Positions 52,950 to 61,360 of a stretch of DNA of 64,000 bases are shown here, one piece after another. The stretch's first letter is position 1, and every line of letters begins with the position of its first letter. The position numbers and the translations under genes are program-made. Where the stretch lies: assembly GCA_963739985.1 (NCBI GenBank), contig CAVUCE010000005.1:372001-436000 (forward strand). The letters are read 5' to 3'. This DNA is from CAVUCE01 sp963739985 (GTDB lineage Bacteria; Bacteroidota; Ignavibacteria; Ignavibacteriales; Ignavibacteriaceae). The notes under the pieces were generated by a model. That model had not been told where the DNA came from. It saw only the letters and a list, made by a program, of their open reading frames with translations, and made no database searches.

Positions 52950-53588
52950 ATGATAAATGAAGTTATATATCTTGACTTTTTTAACAGCCTTGTTGACGGC
53001 AACAAAGAACATTGCACAAAAATTATCAAAGATTTACTTTCTGATAAAACCGATATAAAAGATATTTATTCGGATTTATTCCAAAAGTCTTTGTACCGGA
53101 TTGGTAAGATGTGGGAACAAAATCGTTTATCTGTTGCCGAAGAGCATTCGGCTTCAAGAATTGTTGAAAGCTTAATGTCTTTTTGTGTTTATAAAATTAA
53201 AAATCATAAAACTAATGGGCATAAAGTTATTATTAGTTGTATTGATAAAGAATATCATGATATCGGTCCCAAAATGGTTGCTCAAATTTTTGAACTTAAC
53301 GGATGGCAAACTTTCTTTTTAGGAGCTTCAACTCCGACAAGGGAAATTGTTAAATATGTTAAGGAGAAAAATCCGGAGATTATCGGACTTTCGTTTAATC
53401 TTTACCTAAATGTTTTACGCCTCAGGGAAGTTCTCGATAAACTTAAAGAAGTTAATCCCGATCTAAAAATAGTTCTTGGCGGACAAGGAGTAGAATCGCT
53501 AAAAAAAGACTTTTTTGCCGGCTATAAAGGAATTGAAAAAATTAATTCCCTCCATAAACTAGATGAATATCTTCACAATTTAAATTAA
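52950..53588 (+). CDS. Free-standing B12-binding protein with CarH-type photoreceptor motif
   Basis: 212 residues. An N-terminal four-helix B12-cap domain (~1-85) contains W55 followed after nine residues by E65-H66 (MWEQNRLSVAEEH), the W-x9-EH motif described for light-sensing CarH/LitR proteins. The Rossmann B12 domain (~90-210) has E101-Y-H103-D-I-G, with H103 as the lower cobalt ligand (ExHxxG), and LGASTPTREIV and LGGQGV. No MerR DNA-binding domain is present, so any output must pass through a partner. A photolyase lies 6 kb away. Corrinoid-protein alternatives are possible. Confidence 0.82.
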   Translation: MINEVIYLDFFNSLVDGNKEHCTKIIKDLLSDKTDIKDIYSDLFQKSLYRIGKMWEQNRLSVAEEHSASRIVESLMSFCVYKIKNHKTNGHKVIISCIDKEYHDIGPKMVAQIFELNGWQTFFLGASTPTREIVKYVKEKNPEIIGLSFNLYLNVLRLREVLDKLKEVNPDLKIVLGGQGVESLKKDFFAGYKGIEKINSLHKLDEYLHNLN

Positions 53589-53624
53589 AAAAAGGTTGAT
53601 TCTGTTAGGAACCAACCCTTTTTC
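53586..53624. terminator. Bidirectional terminator between the B12 protein and lectin genes
   Basis: AAAAAAAGGTTG and CAACCCTTTTT flank a 14-base loop. GGTTG/CAACC pairs with A/T extensions on each side, giving T-runs on both strands. Confidence 0.65.
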
Positions 53625-53641
53625 GAAATACCTGTCGCAAA

Positions 53642-54007
53642 TTATTGCTCTGTGTGAGCAAGCCAGAATCCGCTTATTCCGTAAATTTTTGTATCTCCCC
53701 ATGTGGTAATTTTAACTGTAAAGTTATCTCTGGAAACAGAAATTGCTTCCACACTATATCTGATATTTGTTTTTGTGTCAGCATCTAAATTATTCACAGA
53801 TAAAACAACTTTAGGCTTTGTTGTAAATGACTTCTTGAAATTTACCTCAATGTTGAATGAGCGATTACCTGTGTTTTTATCCAAAGTATAACCGTCGGTG
53901 TTAGAGCTTGCGGTGAAAGCGCCGCTTTGAACTTCTGATTGAGCAAATACCATAGAAGTTGCAAAAAATAGAACGAGAAGGAAAGAAAAAATGTTTGTTT
54001 TTTTCAT
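53642..54007 (-). CDS. Secreted H-type lectin domain protein
   Basis: 121 residues from the ATG at 54007, which has GGGGG seven bases upstream; the longer frame to 54052 lacks such a site. Signal peptide KKTNIFSFLLVLFFATSMVFAQ. The mature domain matches the H-type lectin pattern: VQSGAFTASS, FNIEVNFKKSFTTKPKVVLS, an LD pair, NFTVKITTWGDTKIYGISGFW and a terminal W-L-A. Such domains form six-stranded beta trimers binding GalNAc. It is probably periplasmic or surface exposed. Confidence 0.85.
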   Translation of the reverse strand: MKKTNIFSFLLVLFFATSMVFAQSEVQSGAFTASSNTDGYTLDKNTGNRSFNIEVNFKKSFTTKPKVVLSVNNLDADTKTNIRYSVEAISVSRDNFTVKITTWGDTKIYGISGFWLAHTEQ

Positions 54008-54133
54008 AAGACCCCCAAAATGGTTTTGAGAAATTAATTGTCCAAGAGACAATTTAGTTGCTTAATTATCTAAAAACAAGAGATTACTTTCTTTTATAAA
54101 TTTTATTCACAATTTAAAGTTATTTGATTATTA

Positions 54134-54258
54134 ACTCATGTTACGCAAGTATATGTTTTGGTCATATTGAACGAAGTGAAATATCTCATAAATTTGTAAA
54201 AATCGAAACCTTGAGATTCTTCATTTTATTCAGAATGACCGTTTTGCGTAACATGAGT
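54134..54258. mobile_element. MITE copy 1 (125 bp)
   Basis: Terminal inverted repeats ACTCATGTTACGCAA/TTGCGTAACATGAGT (15 bp, perfect). A 5-bp target duplication TATTA flanks it at 54129-54133 and 54259-54263. It differs from copy 2 at only two of 125 positions. It encodes nothing, so it must be moved by a transposase encoded elsewhere. Confidence 0.92.
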
Positions 54259-54337
54259 TATTAATTATTATTGGCATATAAAAGTAGGCTTACTGAAAAT
54301 TTTATTATGAAATAAATTAGCATATAATGGAATCGCC

Positions 54338-54886
54338 ATGAAAAATATTAAAAATAATATTGCCGGTGAATATTTAAGAGTTATAAAGATAGATTTTAAA
54401 AAATATAAATCACTTGCAGATAAAACATTTGATCAACTCGAAGAGGGAGATTTTTATCTTCAATCCGGTGAAGATGCAAATTCTATTGGAATTTTAATTC
54501 AGCATATAAGCGGAAATCTGATTTCCAGGTTCACGGATTTCTTTGATAGCGACGGCGAAAAACCGTATCGTAATCGCGATACTGAATTTGAAGATCAAAA
54601 ATTCACGGTTGCTGAACTTTTATCAAAATGGAATAACGCCTGGAAAATATTATTCGATCTTCTCGATGTTATGAAAGAAGAGGATTTAACAAAAACCGTC
54701 TTAATCAGAAATGAACCTCATTCGGTTATAGAAGCTTTGAACAGACAGCTATCTCATTATGGCTATCACGTTGGACAAATAGTACTTCTGGCAAAACAAA
54801 TTAAAAAAGATAGCTGGAAAACTTTGAGTGTTGCTAAAGGAAAGTCAAACGAATTCAATAATATAATGTTTAATAAAAAGCCATAA
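54338..54886 (+). CDS. DinB/DUF1572 family protein
   Basis: 182 residues, four-helix DinB-like bundle. Candidate metal-binding histidines are in LIQHISGN near residue 56 and LSHYGYHVGQI near 138-147. DinB-superfamily proteins include thiol S-transferases and many uncharacterised members; no specific reaction can be assigned. The gene is flanked by the two MITE copies, which could together mobilise it as a composite unit. Confidence 0.87.
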   Translation: MKNIKNNIAGEYLRVIKIDFKKYKSLADKTFDQLEEGDFYLQSGEDANSIGILIQHISGNLISRFTDFFDSDGEKPYRNRDTEFEDQKFTVAELLSKWNNAWKILFDLLDVMKEEDLTKTVLIRNEPHSVIEALNRQLSHYGYHVGQIVLLAKQIKKDSWKTLSVAKGKSNEFNNIMFNKKP

Positions 54887-55287
54887 TTTTAGCATGCTTT
54901 AAAAATTCTTTCGTTTTATTGTCTTTTGGATTTGAAATTAAATTCTTTGCTTGATCGAATTCTGTGGTTTCTCCTTCGTCCATATAAAGCTATTAATCAG
55001 CTAATCCTTCAAGAAATTTAATTGAATAACTCATGTTACGCAAGTATATGTTTGGGTCATATTGAACGAAGTGAAATATCTCATAAATTTGTAAAAATCG
55101 AAACCTTAAGATTCTTCATTTTATTCAGAATGACCGTTTTGCGTAACATGAGTGAATAAGAAACTATTATAAGTCAATTCACTTTAACTACGTAATCTTT
55201 CAAATCATATTAATAGCTCCAAAAATAATTGAATACTTGTTTAGTACAATAGGCTAATATCCATTTCCACCGTTCTTTATCACTCAT
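54870..55287 (-). pseudogene. Decayed gene split by MITE copy 2
   Basis: On the minus strand one frame reads MSDKERWKWILAYCTKQVFN-YFWSY, stop, YDLKDYVVKVN, stop, LIIVSYS, then the MITE. After it the same frame resumes as SIKFLEGLAD, two stops, LYMDEGETTEFDQAKNLISN-PKDNKTKEFLKHAKIMAFY. Removing the 125-bp MITE plus one 5-bp duplication joins the frame in phase. Protein family not recognised; about 110 codons originally. It overlaps the 3' end of the DinB gene. Confidence 0.7.
55029..55153. mobile_element. MITE copy 2 (125 bp)
   Basis: Same 15-bp terminal inverted repeats and length as copy 1, with the 5-bp target duplication GAATA at 55024-55028 and 55154-55158. The duplications differ between copies, so they are independent insertions. 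Confidence 0.92.
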
Positions 55288-55361
55288 TCTTTACCTGTGA
55301 TTTAAAATTATATAAAATAATATTGTGGCTCACTTAATATATTTGTTAAACAAGCTTGACT

Positions 55362-55387
55362 AATAATTTAAGTATACTTAAATTATT
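55362..55387. promoter_or_regulatory. 26-bp perfect palindrome, probable operator of the DtxR-family gene
   Basis: The centre is AATTTAAGTATACTTAAATT and the symmetry extends three bases further on each side. TTGACT at 55357 with a 17-base spacer to TAAATT gives a promoter that the palindrome overlaps, 20-45 bases before the regulator ATG. DtxR/MntR proteins bind AT-rich palindromes of this kind. Confidence 0.7.
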
Positions 55388-55406
55388 TCAAAAATAATTT
55401 GAGGTC

Positions 55407-56069
55407 ATGAATAATATTTCAAAAGAAGATTACTTAAGCGCTATTTACAAATACCAAAATCAAGATGGCGAAATTAAGGCTAACAAAATTGCCGAAAAAC
55501 TTCAGATTTCTAATGCTGCTGTTACGGATATGCTCAAAAAGTTATCAAAGGACGGATACATTGAGTACAAAAAATACAAAGGTATTCGCCTAACAGAAGA
55601 AGGCGAGCAGTATGCCAGAAACATGGTAAGGCGCCATAGGATTTGGGAAGTTTTTCTTAATCAAGTTGTCGGGTTTCCGTGGAACAAAGTACACGATGAG
55701 GCGCATATGCTTGAGCATTCCTCATCCGATGAACTTATAGATAGGATGGAAGAAATGCTGGACTTCCCCGAATACGATCCGCACGGTGATCCGATACCTT
55801 CAAAAGATGGTAAAATGCCGAAACAAAAAAAACAGTTTGCTTTAAATCAGCTTGAAATTGGACAAACCGGAACCGTAGCTCGTGTAAATGATTATGATGA
55901 TAATTTCCTTATATATATATCGGAACTCGGTATAAAGCTTAAATCAAAAATTACAATAAAAGACAAACGTTCTTTTGATAATTCTATGTCTATTTTAATT
56001 GACAAAAAAAAATGGAATGTAAGTGAAAAACTAGCGGAAAACGTTTTTCTAGAGGTTATAAATAAATGA
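55407..56069 (+). CDS. DtxR/MntR-family metal-dependent transcriptional regulator
   Basis: 220 residues. The winged helix is N-terminal (KANKIAEKLQISNAAVTDML; KKLSKDGYIEYKKYKGIRLT). The metal-binding dimerisation domain carries RRHRIWEVFLNQVVGFPWNK and HDEAHMLEHSSSDELIDRM. The C-terminal ~70 residues are an SH3/FeoA-like domain. It should repress Mn or Fe uptake when metal is plentiful. The transporter gene starts 31 bp downstream, so the palindrome upstream would control both. GAGG precedes the start. Confidence 0.93.
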   Translation: MNNISKEDYLSAIYKYQNQDGEIKANKIAEKLQISNAAVTDMLKKLSKDGYIEYKKYKGIRLTEEGEQYARNMVRRHRIWEVFLNQVVGFPWNKVHDEAHMLEHSSSDELIDRMEEMLDFPEYDPHGDPIPSKDGKMPKQKKQFALNQLEIGQTGTVARVNDYDDNFLIYISELGIKLKSKITIKDKRSFDNSMSILIDKKKWNVSEKLAENVFLEVINK

Positions 56070-56100
56070 GAAAAAATTAAATGTATGAATCGGTGGAAGT

Positions 56101-57987
56101 ATGAAGAATAAGGTAGAACCAAGAAAATCACTTGAAGGAGTTCATGGTACAATTGATACCTTAAATCATAAAAATCCTTGGAGAAAATTTCTTGCATTTA
56201 CCGGTCCCGCATTTTTAGTAAGTGTGGGATATATGGATCCCGGCAACTGGGCAACGGATATTGCCGGCGGAAGCCAATTTGGCTACACTCTTGTTTGGGT
56301 GCTGATGATGTCAAATATTATGGCGCTGCTGCTTCAAAGTCTTGCAGCACGACTTGGATTAGTGCGCGGTAAAGATTTGGCACAAGTTTCTCGTGAGTCC
56401 TATCCGAAAACAGTTAATTTTGTCCTTTATGTTTTGGCCGAAATAGCAATCGCTGCTTGTGATCTTGCTGAAGTGCTTGGTATGGCTATCGGGTTAAATC
56501 TTCTTTTCGGACTTCCACTGCTTATCGGCGTTGCAATTACTGTATTGGATACTATTTTGCTTCTTGTGCTCGAATCATACGGTATGAGAAAGATGGAAGC
56601 ATTTATTGTAAGCATGATTGCAATTATAGGCATTTCTTTTTTGATTGAGATGTTTTTTGCGCAGCCTTCTTTTACACAAATAATGTCGGGTTTCGTTCCT
56701 AATATTCCTAATTCAGATGCTCTTTATATTGCAATCGGAATTATTGGCGCTACTGTTATGCCGCATAATCTTTATCTGCATTCGGCTCTTGTTCAAACAA
56801 GGAATTACAAAACAGATTCAAAAAACTTAAAATCTGCAATCAAGTTCAATTTCTGGGATTCTACGATTGCGCTTAACTTAGCTTTTTTTGTAAACGCCGC
56901 CATTTTGATATTATCTGCTGCTGTATTTTTTAATAATCAGTTATTTAATGTTGTTGAGATACAAGATGCATATAAACTGCTTGAACCGCTTTTGGGAACT
57001 GTTTTAGCACCTATATTATTTGCTGTTGCATTAATTGCTGCCGGACAAAGTTCTACCATTACAGGAACTTTGGCTGGCCAAATTGTTATGGAAGGTTATC
57101 TCGATCTTCGTATAAGATTGTGGCTGAGAAGATTAATAACAAGGCTTCTGGCAATTACACCTGCATTTCTTACAATTTTAATTGCCGGTGAAAATTCCGT
57201 TGGTGCTTTGTTAATTCTTAGTCAGGTTGTGCTTAGTTTACAGCTTGGATTTGCGGTGATTCCATTAATTCATTTTGTAAGTGACAAAAAGAAAATGGGA
57301 GAATTTGCAATCAAGTTTTGGATTAAATCTTTTTCCTGGCTGATCGCCGGGGTTATCGTCGCTTTAAACATTCAGCTTGTTATTGATGAGGTTAAATCAT
57401 GGTTGATAGATGCTGGACCTGATGCCTGGATTTTAAAAGTTACTGTTATTCCTATTATTCTGGCGCTCGGGTTTTTACTTTTGTATATGACTTTTACTCC
57501 GTACATGAAAGCTAAGTTTGTTCAAAAAACAAAACTACCTCACGGTGGAGCTAAAAAAATTCTCGATTTTACTCCTTTGCATTACAATAAGATTGCGGTA
57601 ACGGTTGATTTTTCGGATCATGACGAAAAGACCATTATTCATGCTACATCGCAAGGAGGCAAAGAATCAGAATATCTATTAATTCATGTAGTTGAAACTG
57701 CCGGTGCCAGGCTGTTGGGAAATGATATTCTTGATTATGAAACAACTCAGGATTCAGAGTTCCTTCAATCTTATTCTCAAAGCTTATTGGATAAAGGATA
57801 TAAAGTCAATTATCATCTCGGATTTGGAGAACCTGTAAAATCAATTGCTAAAATAATTGACGAATTTGGTGCCGATCTATTGGTTATGGGCGCTCATGGA
57901 CATAAAGGAATTAAAGATTTAATTTTTGGTCAGACAATTAACCCGGTAAGGGATAAAGTTAAAATTCCCGTTTTGGTTGTAAGTTAG
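56101..57987 (+). CDS. Nramp-type Mn2+/Fe2+ transporter fused to a universal stress protein domain
   Basis: 628 residues. Residues ~30-475 form the 11-helix Nramp core with the metal-site motifs DPGNWATDIAGG (helix 1) and ATVMPHNLYLHSALVQTR (helix 6). Residues ~495-628 are a cytoplasmic UspA-like domain (KIAVTVDFSDHDEKTIIHA), ending GAHGHKGIKDLIFGQTINPV, the G2xG9xG nucleotide-binding loop. It imports divalent metals with protons. The Usp tail could tie activity to ATP or stress state. Co-transcribed with the DtxR-family gene. Confidence 0.93.
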   Translation: MKNKVEPRKSLEGVHGTIDTLNHKNPWRKFLAFTGPAFLVSVGYMDPGNWATDIAGGSQFGYTLVWVLMMSNIMALLLQSLAARLGLVRGKDLAQVSRESYPKTVNFVLYVLAEIAIAACDLAEVLGMAIGLNLLFGLPLLIGVAITVLDTILLLVLESYGMRKMEAFIVSMIAIIGISFLIEMFFAQPSFTQIMSGFVPNIPNSDALYIAIGIIGATVMPHNLYLHSALVQTRNYKTDSKNLKSAIKFNFWDSTIALNLAFFVNAAILILSAAVFFNNQLFNVVEIQDAYKLLEPLLGTVLAPILFAVALIAAGQSSTITGTLAGQIVMEGYLDLRIRLWLRRLITRLLAITPAFLTILIAGENSVGALLILSQVVLSLQLGFAVIPLIHFVSDKKKMGEFAIKFWIKSFSWLIAGVIVALNIQLVIDEVKSWLIDAGPDAWILKVTVIPIILALGFLLLYMTFTPYMKAKFVQKTKLPHGGAKKILDFTPLHYNKIAVTVDFSDHDEKTIIHATSQGGKESEYLLIHVVETAGARLLGNDILDYETTQDSEFLQSYSQSLLDKGYKVNYHLGFGEPVKSIAKIIDEFGADLLVMGAHGHKGIKDLIFGQTINPVRDKVKIPVLVVS

Positions 57988-58034
57988 AAATGTTAACTTG
58001 ATTTATTGAAATCATTCAAACATTTACATTGTCA

Positions 58035-58121
58035 TATTGAATCCCGCTTAAGCGGAATGAAATATCTCAAAGTTTGTAAAAAATAGATGCGGTTAGATTT
58101 TTATCGGGATCAGAATGACCA
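58035..58121. repeat. Diverged copy of the MITE internal module
   Basis: GTCATATTGA...GAATGAAATATCTCA...TTTGTAAAAAAT...CAGAATGACC matches in order the inner part of both MITEs (GTCATATTGAACGAAGTGAAATATCTCA to CAGAATGACC) but lacks their ACTCATGTTACGCAA ends. It belongs to a dispersed intergenic repeat. Confidence 0.6.
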
Positions 58122-58400
58122 TAGTAAGGAATTTCATTAAAATAATCGCGGAATTTTAAATTCAACCCAAAAAATTCATTAGAAATGAATTTTTTGCCGA
58201 AGGCCGATAGTAAAATTTTATGCCATAAAATATTACATCGGGGTTAACCCCGACAAGCCTTTTAAGAAAAAAATAGTGAGTTGATAAATCTTAATCTTTG
58301 ATAAACAATTTAACAAATATGAGTTTTGGCTTGTCGGCCAGTTTGGCAAATTTTCCTAATGGAAAATTTGGGTTCAATTTTAATAACAAAAAGAATAATT
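58122..58400. other. Intergenic region rich in hairpins before xth
   Basis: Contains AAAAAATTCATT-AGA-AATGAATTTTTT (58169-58195), a palindrome CGGGGTTAACCCCG (58238-58251), CGACAAGCC/GGCTTGTCG separated by ~70 bp, and AAATTTTCC-TAAT-GGAAAATTT just before the gene. The first hairpin, with its T-run, probably ends the transporter transcript. No coding frame. Confidence 0.55.
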
Positions 58401-59174
58401 ATGAAAGATCTTAAAATCCTATCATGGAACGTAAATGGAATTAGAGCAATTCAAAAAAAAGGTTTTGTAGATTGGCTGCTGAAAGAACAACCTGATATGA
58501 TTTGTTTGCAAGAAACAAAGGCGCATAAAGAACAACTAAACGAAGAATTGCTCAACATAGATGGTTATAAATCTATTTTTTGCTCAGGTGAGAGAAAAGG
58601 CTACAGCGGAACAGCAATTTATTCAAAAGTTGAACCCAAGAGCATTGAACGTGGATTCGGTATAGAAAAATTTGATAAAGAAGGAAGAATTTTAGTTGCT
58701 GATTACGATAAATTTGTTTTAATAAATATTTATTATCCAAACGGAAAAGCTTCGCAGGAAAGATTGGATTATAAAATGGGATTTTATGATGCTTTTCTTA
58801 ACTACGTTAATAAGCTAAAAAAAGACGGAAAGAAAATAGTTGTTTGCGGTGATGTGAACACTGCACATAAAGAGATAGATATTGCACGCCCAAAAGAAAA
58901 TTCAACAAAATCCGGATTCCTTCCGGAAGAACGTGAGTGGATGGATAAATTTTTAGCTGATGGATATCTTGATTCTTTTAGATTGTTCAATGATGAGCCT
59001 GACCAATATACCTGGTGGGATATGGTAACCCGTGCAAGAGAAAGAAACGTAGGCTGGAGAATAGATTACTTTTTTATTAGCGAAAATCTAAAAAAGAATA
59101 TCAAATCCGCATTTATAATGCAAGATGTCATGGGTTCTGATCATTGTCCGATTGGTATTACTTTATCGGTTTAA
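58401..59174 (+). CDS. xth: Exodeoxyribonuclease III (AP endonuclease)
   Basis: 257 residues from the ATG at 58401 (MKDLKILSWNVNGIRAIQKK); an earlier in-frame ATG adds 25 non-family residues read through the hairpin region. Motifs: ICLQETKAH (metal Glu), VLINIYYPNGK, VCGDVNTAH, and the catalytic GSDHCPIGI. The enzyme cleaves at abasic sites and trims 3' ends in base excision repair. It precedes the broken photolyase, giving a small DNA-repair neighbourhood. Confidence 0.95.
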   Translation: MKDLKILSWNVNGIRAIQKKGFVDWLLKEQPDMICLQETKAHKEQLNEELLNIDGYKSIFCSGERKGYSGTAIYSKVEPKSIERGFGIEKFDKEGRILVADYDKFVLINIYYPNGKASQERLDYKMGFYDAFLNYVNKLKKDGKKIVVCGDVNTAHKEIDIARPKENSTKSGFLPEEREWMDKFLADGYLDSFRLFNDEPDQYTWWDMVTRARERNVGWRIDYFFISENLKKNIKSAFIMQDVMGSDHCPIGITLSV

Positions 59175-59225
59175 GAAATAAATCTAAGCTGAAAACTTTC
59201 TAATCAAGCAAAAACATAAATTCTA

Positions 59226-59265
59226 TTTCTCATTCAGTTCGCAAATTATCGGATTGAATGAGAAA
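59226..59265 (+). terminator. Hairpin after xth
   Basis: TTTCTCATTCA at 59226-59236 pairs perfectly (11 bp) with TGAATGAGAAA at 59255-59265, followed by ACTTTTC. Likely terminator. Confidence 0.6.
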
Positions 59266-59381
59266 ACTTTTCAAACTTAATCCCACAATTTTACAATACT
59301 CGTCTTCAAAAAAGAAACTTTAAACTTCAAAGTATTGTTTGTATTTATAGTTATAAATTTCTGGAACTATAAAATTCAATT

Positions 59382-60726
59382 ATGAACGAAAAAAGAATAA
59401 GATTGTTAAAAGACGGCGCTAAGGTAGATGGTCCCGTAGTTTATTGGATGAGCAGAGATCAAAGAGTCGATGATAATTGGGCTTTGTTGTACGCTCAAAA
59501 AACAGCTAAAATAAATTCACAAAAGTTAATTGTCGTTTTTTGTTTGGTCCCGAATTTCCTTGAAGCGACGATCAGACAATACGGATTTATGCTTAAAGGA
59601 CTTCAAAAAGTAGAGGAAAAATTAAAAAAATTAAACATTTCTTTCTTCCTTCTGGAAGGCGATCCAATTAGTGAATTACCTGAGTATTTAAATAAATATT
59701 AATGCGAGTATTTTAATAACCGATTTTGATCCTTTAAAAATTAAACGTATCTGGAAACGTGATGTTTCTAAAAAAATTAAAATTCCTTTTTACGATGTTG
59801 ACGCGCATAATATAGTTCCGTGTTTTCATATTTCGGATAAAGAAGAATTTGCTGCTTATACGATTCGCCCAAAAATTCATAAAGCATTGCCTGAGTTTTT
59901 AGATGTAATGCCAAGGATCAAAGCAATGCCTATAAGCAATAAAATTTCTTCTTCTAAAATAAATTGGAATTCAGTAAAAGATAATTTGAAAATTAATTTT
60001 GATGTTAAAGAAGTTGACTGGATTAAATCGGGTGAAGACGAAGCAAGTAAAATGCTGCAATTTTTTATTGAAGAAAAATTTACGCGTTACAATGAAGATA
60101 AAAATAATCCAACTTTACACGGTCAGTCAAATTTATCGCCTTATCTTCACTTTGGACAAATTTCCGCACAGCGTATTGCTTTAACCGTAGAACAATTATG
60201 CGAAGATTCGGAATCAAAAAAATCATTTCTCGAAGAACTTATTGTTAGAAGTGAACTATCTGATAATTTCTGTTATTATAATAAAAATTACGATTCGTTT
60301 GATGGATTTAGAAATTGGGCAAAAGAGTCGCTAAACCATCATAAAAATGATAAACGGGATTTTGTGTATTCACGTGAACAATTTGAGAACTCAGAAACAC
60401 ACGAAGTTCTTTGGAACGCTGCTCAAACAGAACTGGTAAAAACCGGCAAACTCCATGGTTATATGAGAATGTATTGGGCAAAGAAAATTCTTGAATGGTC
60501 ATCGTCGCCTGAAGAAGCAATGCAAATTGCCGTTTACTTAAACGATAAATATGAACTCGACGGAAGAGATCCGAACGGTTATACGGGCTGTGCCTGGTCA
60601 ATTGGCGGCGTCCACGATCGCGCCTGGGGCGAACGCCCTGTCTTCGGTAAAATAAGATATATGAATTTTAACGGCGCGAAAAGAAAATTTGATGTTGACG
60701 AATACATAAGTCAGAATGTAAAATAA
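59382..60726 (+). pseudogene. Class II CPD photolyase, frameshifted
   Basis: The N-terminal frame (59382-59702) begins KRIRLLKDGAKVDGPVVYWM and contains the class II motif MSRDQRVDDNWALLYAQ. It ends early at a TAA after EYLNKY. The next frame continues without a gap as NASILITDFDPLKIKRIWKR, through LSPYLHFGQISAQRIAL, to DGRDPNGYTGCAWSIGGVHD and the end. One extra T at about 59699-59700 explains the break. The 448-codon total is normal. Either a recent mutation or a sequencing error; if intact it repairs UV dimers using FAD and light. Confidence 0.85.
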
Positions 60727-60799
60727 AACCGGCAACGGAGTTTCATCATTAAAACTCCGTTTACCATTCATTAAATCACATTTATCGACTTAAAAAAAA

Positions 60800-61360
60800 C
60801 TATACAGTTCCGTTAAATTCTTTCGAAACATTACTCAAATGTTTAATTCTGGCCGACCAATTATTATAATTCAAATAGGTAAAAATTAAAAGTGCAGCAG
60901 CCATTCCCGCCAAAACAAAATATTTACCCGGGTTGAAGTTTATAACTGAAGAAAAAAATATAATTATTGATGTGCCGTAGATGAAAGAAACTGCTGCGGA
61001 GTAACCGGCGGCGAGTTTTAACTTTTTAATAAAAGACTTTAAAGAATTGAAAAGATTATTTCCTTTAACAGGATTTTGCAAAATAAAATATCCCGCTATA
61101 TTATTGATGATAAACAAGATTGTTCCGGCCGTCAATAAAATATTTGCCCATAATGGTTTGGCTGCGCCGTCAAAAATATTATAGAAAACCAATAATAAAA
61201 AAGTTAAGAATATAGTTTCGGTAATCAGTTTAATTCTTATTCTTTTTAGCTTTGAATGATTGTTAACCTTCGACAGCTTGCGCAGTTCTTCTATACTTTT
61301 AATTTCACCGCTTGTATTTTGCCAACTATTTTTTAATTCATCGAAACTCATAATTTTCAC
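60800..61360 (-). CDS. Membrane protein encoded with the ECF sigma factor
   Basis: 186 residues. The soluble N-terminus (~1-40) begins MSFDELKNSWQNTSGEIKSI, a pattern common in Bacteroidetes-type proteins paired with ECF sigma factors. Four hydrophobic helices follow. The start overlaps the sigma gene's stop by four bases, so translation is coupled. An anti-sigma role is inferred from context; no zinc anti-sigma motif is visible. Confidence 0.75.
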   Translation of the reverse strand: MKIMSFDELKNSWQNTSGEIKSIEELRKLSKVNNHSKLKRIRIKLITETIFLTFLLLVFYNIFDGAAKPLWANILLTAGTILFIINNIAGYFILQNPVKGNNLFNSLKSFIKKLKLAAGYSAAVSFIYGTSIIIFFSSVINFNPGKYFVLAGMAAALLIFTYLNYNNWSARIKHLSNVSKEFNGTV

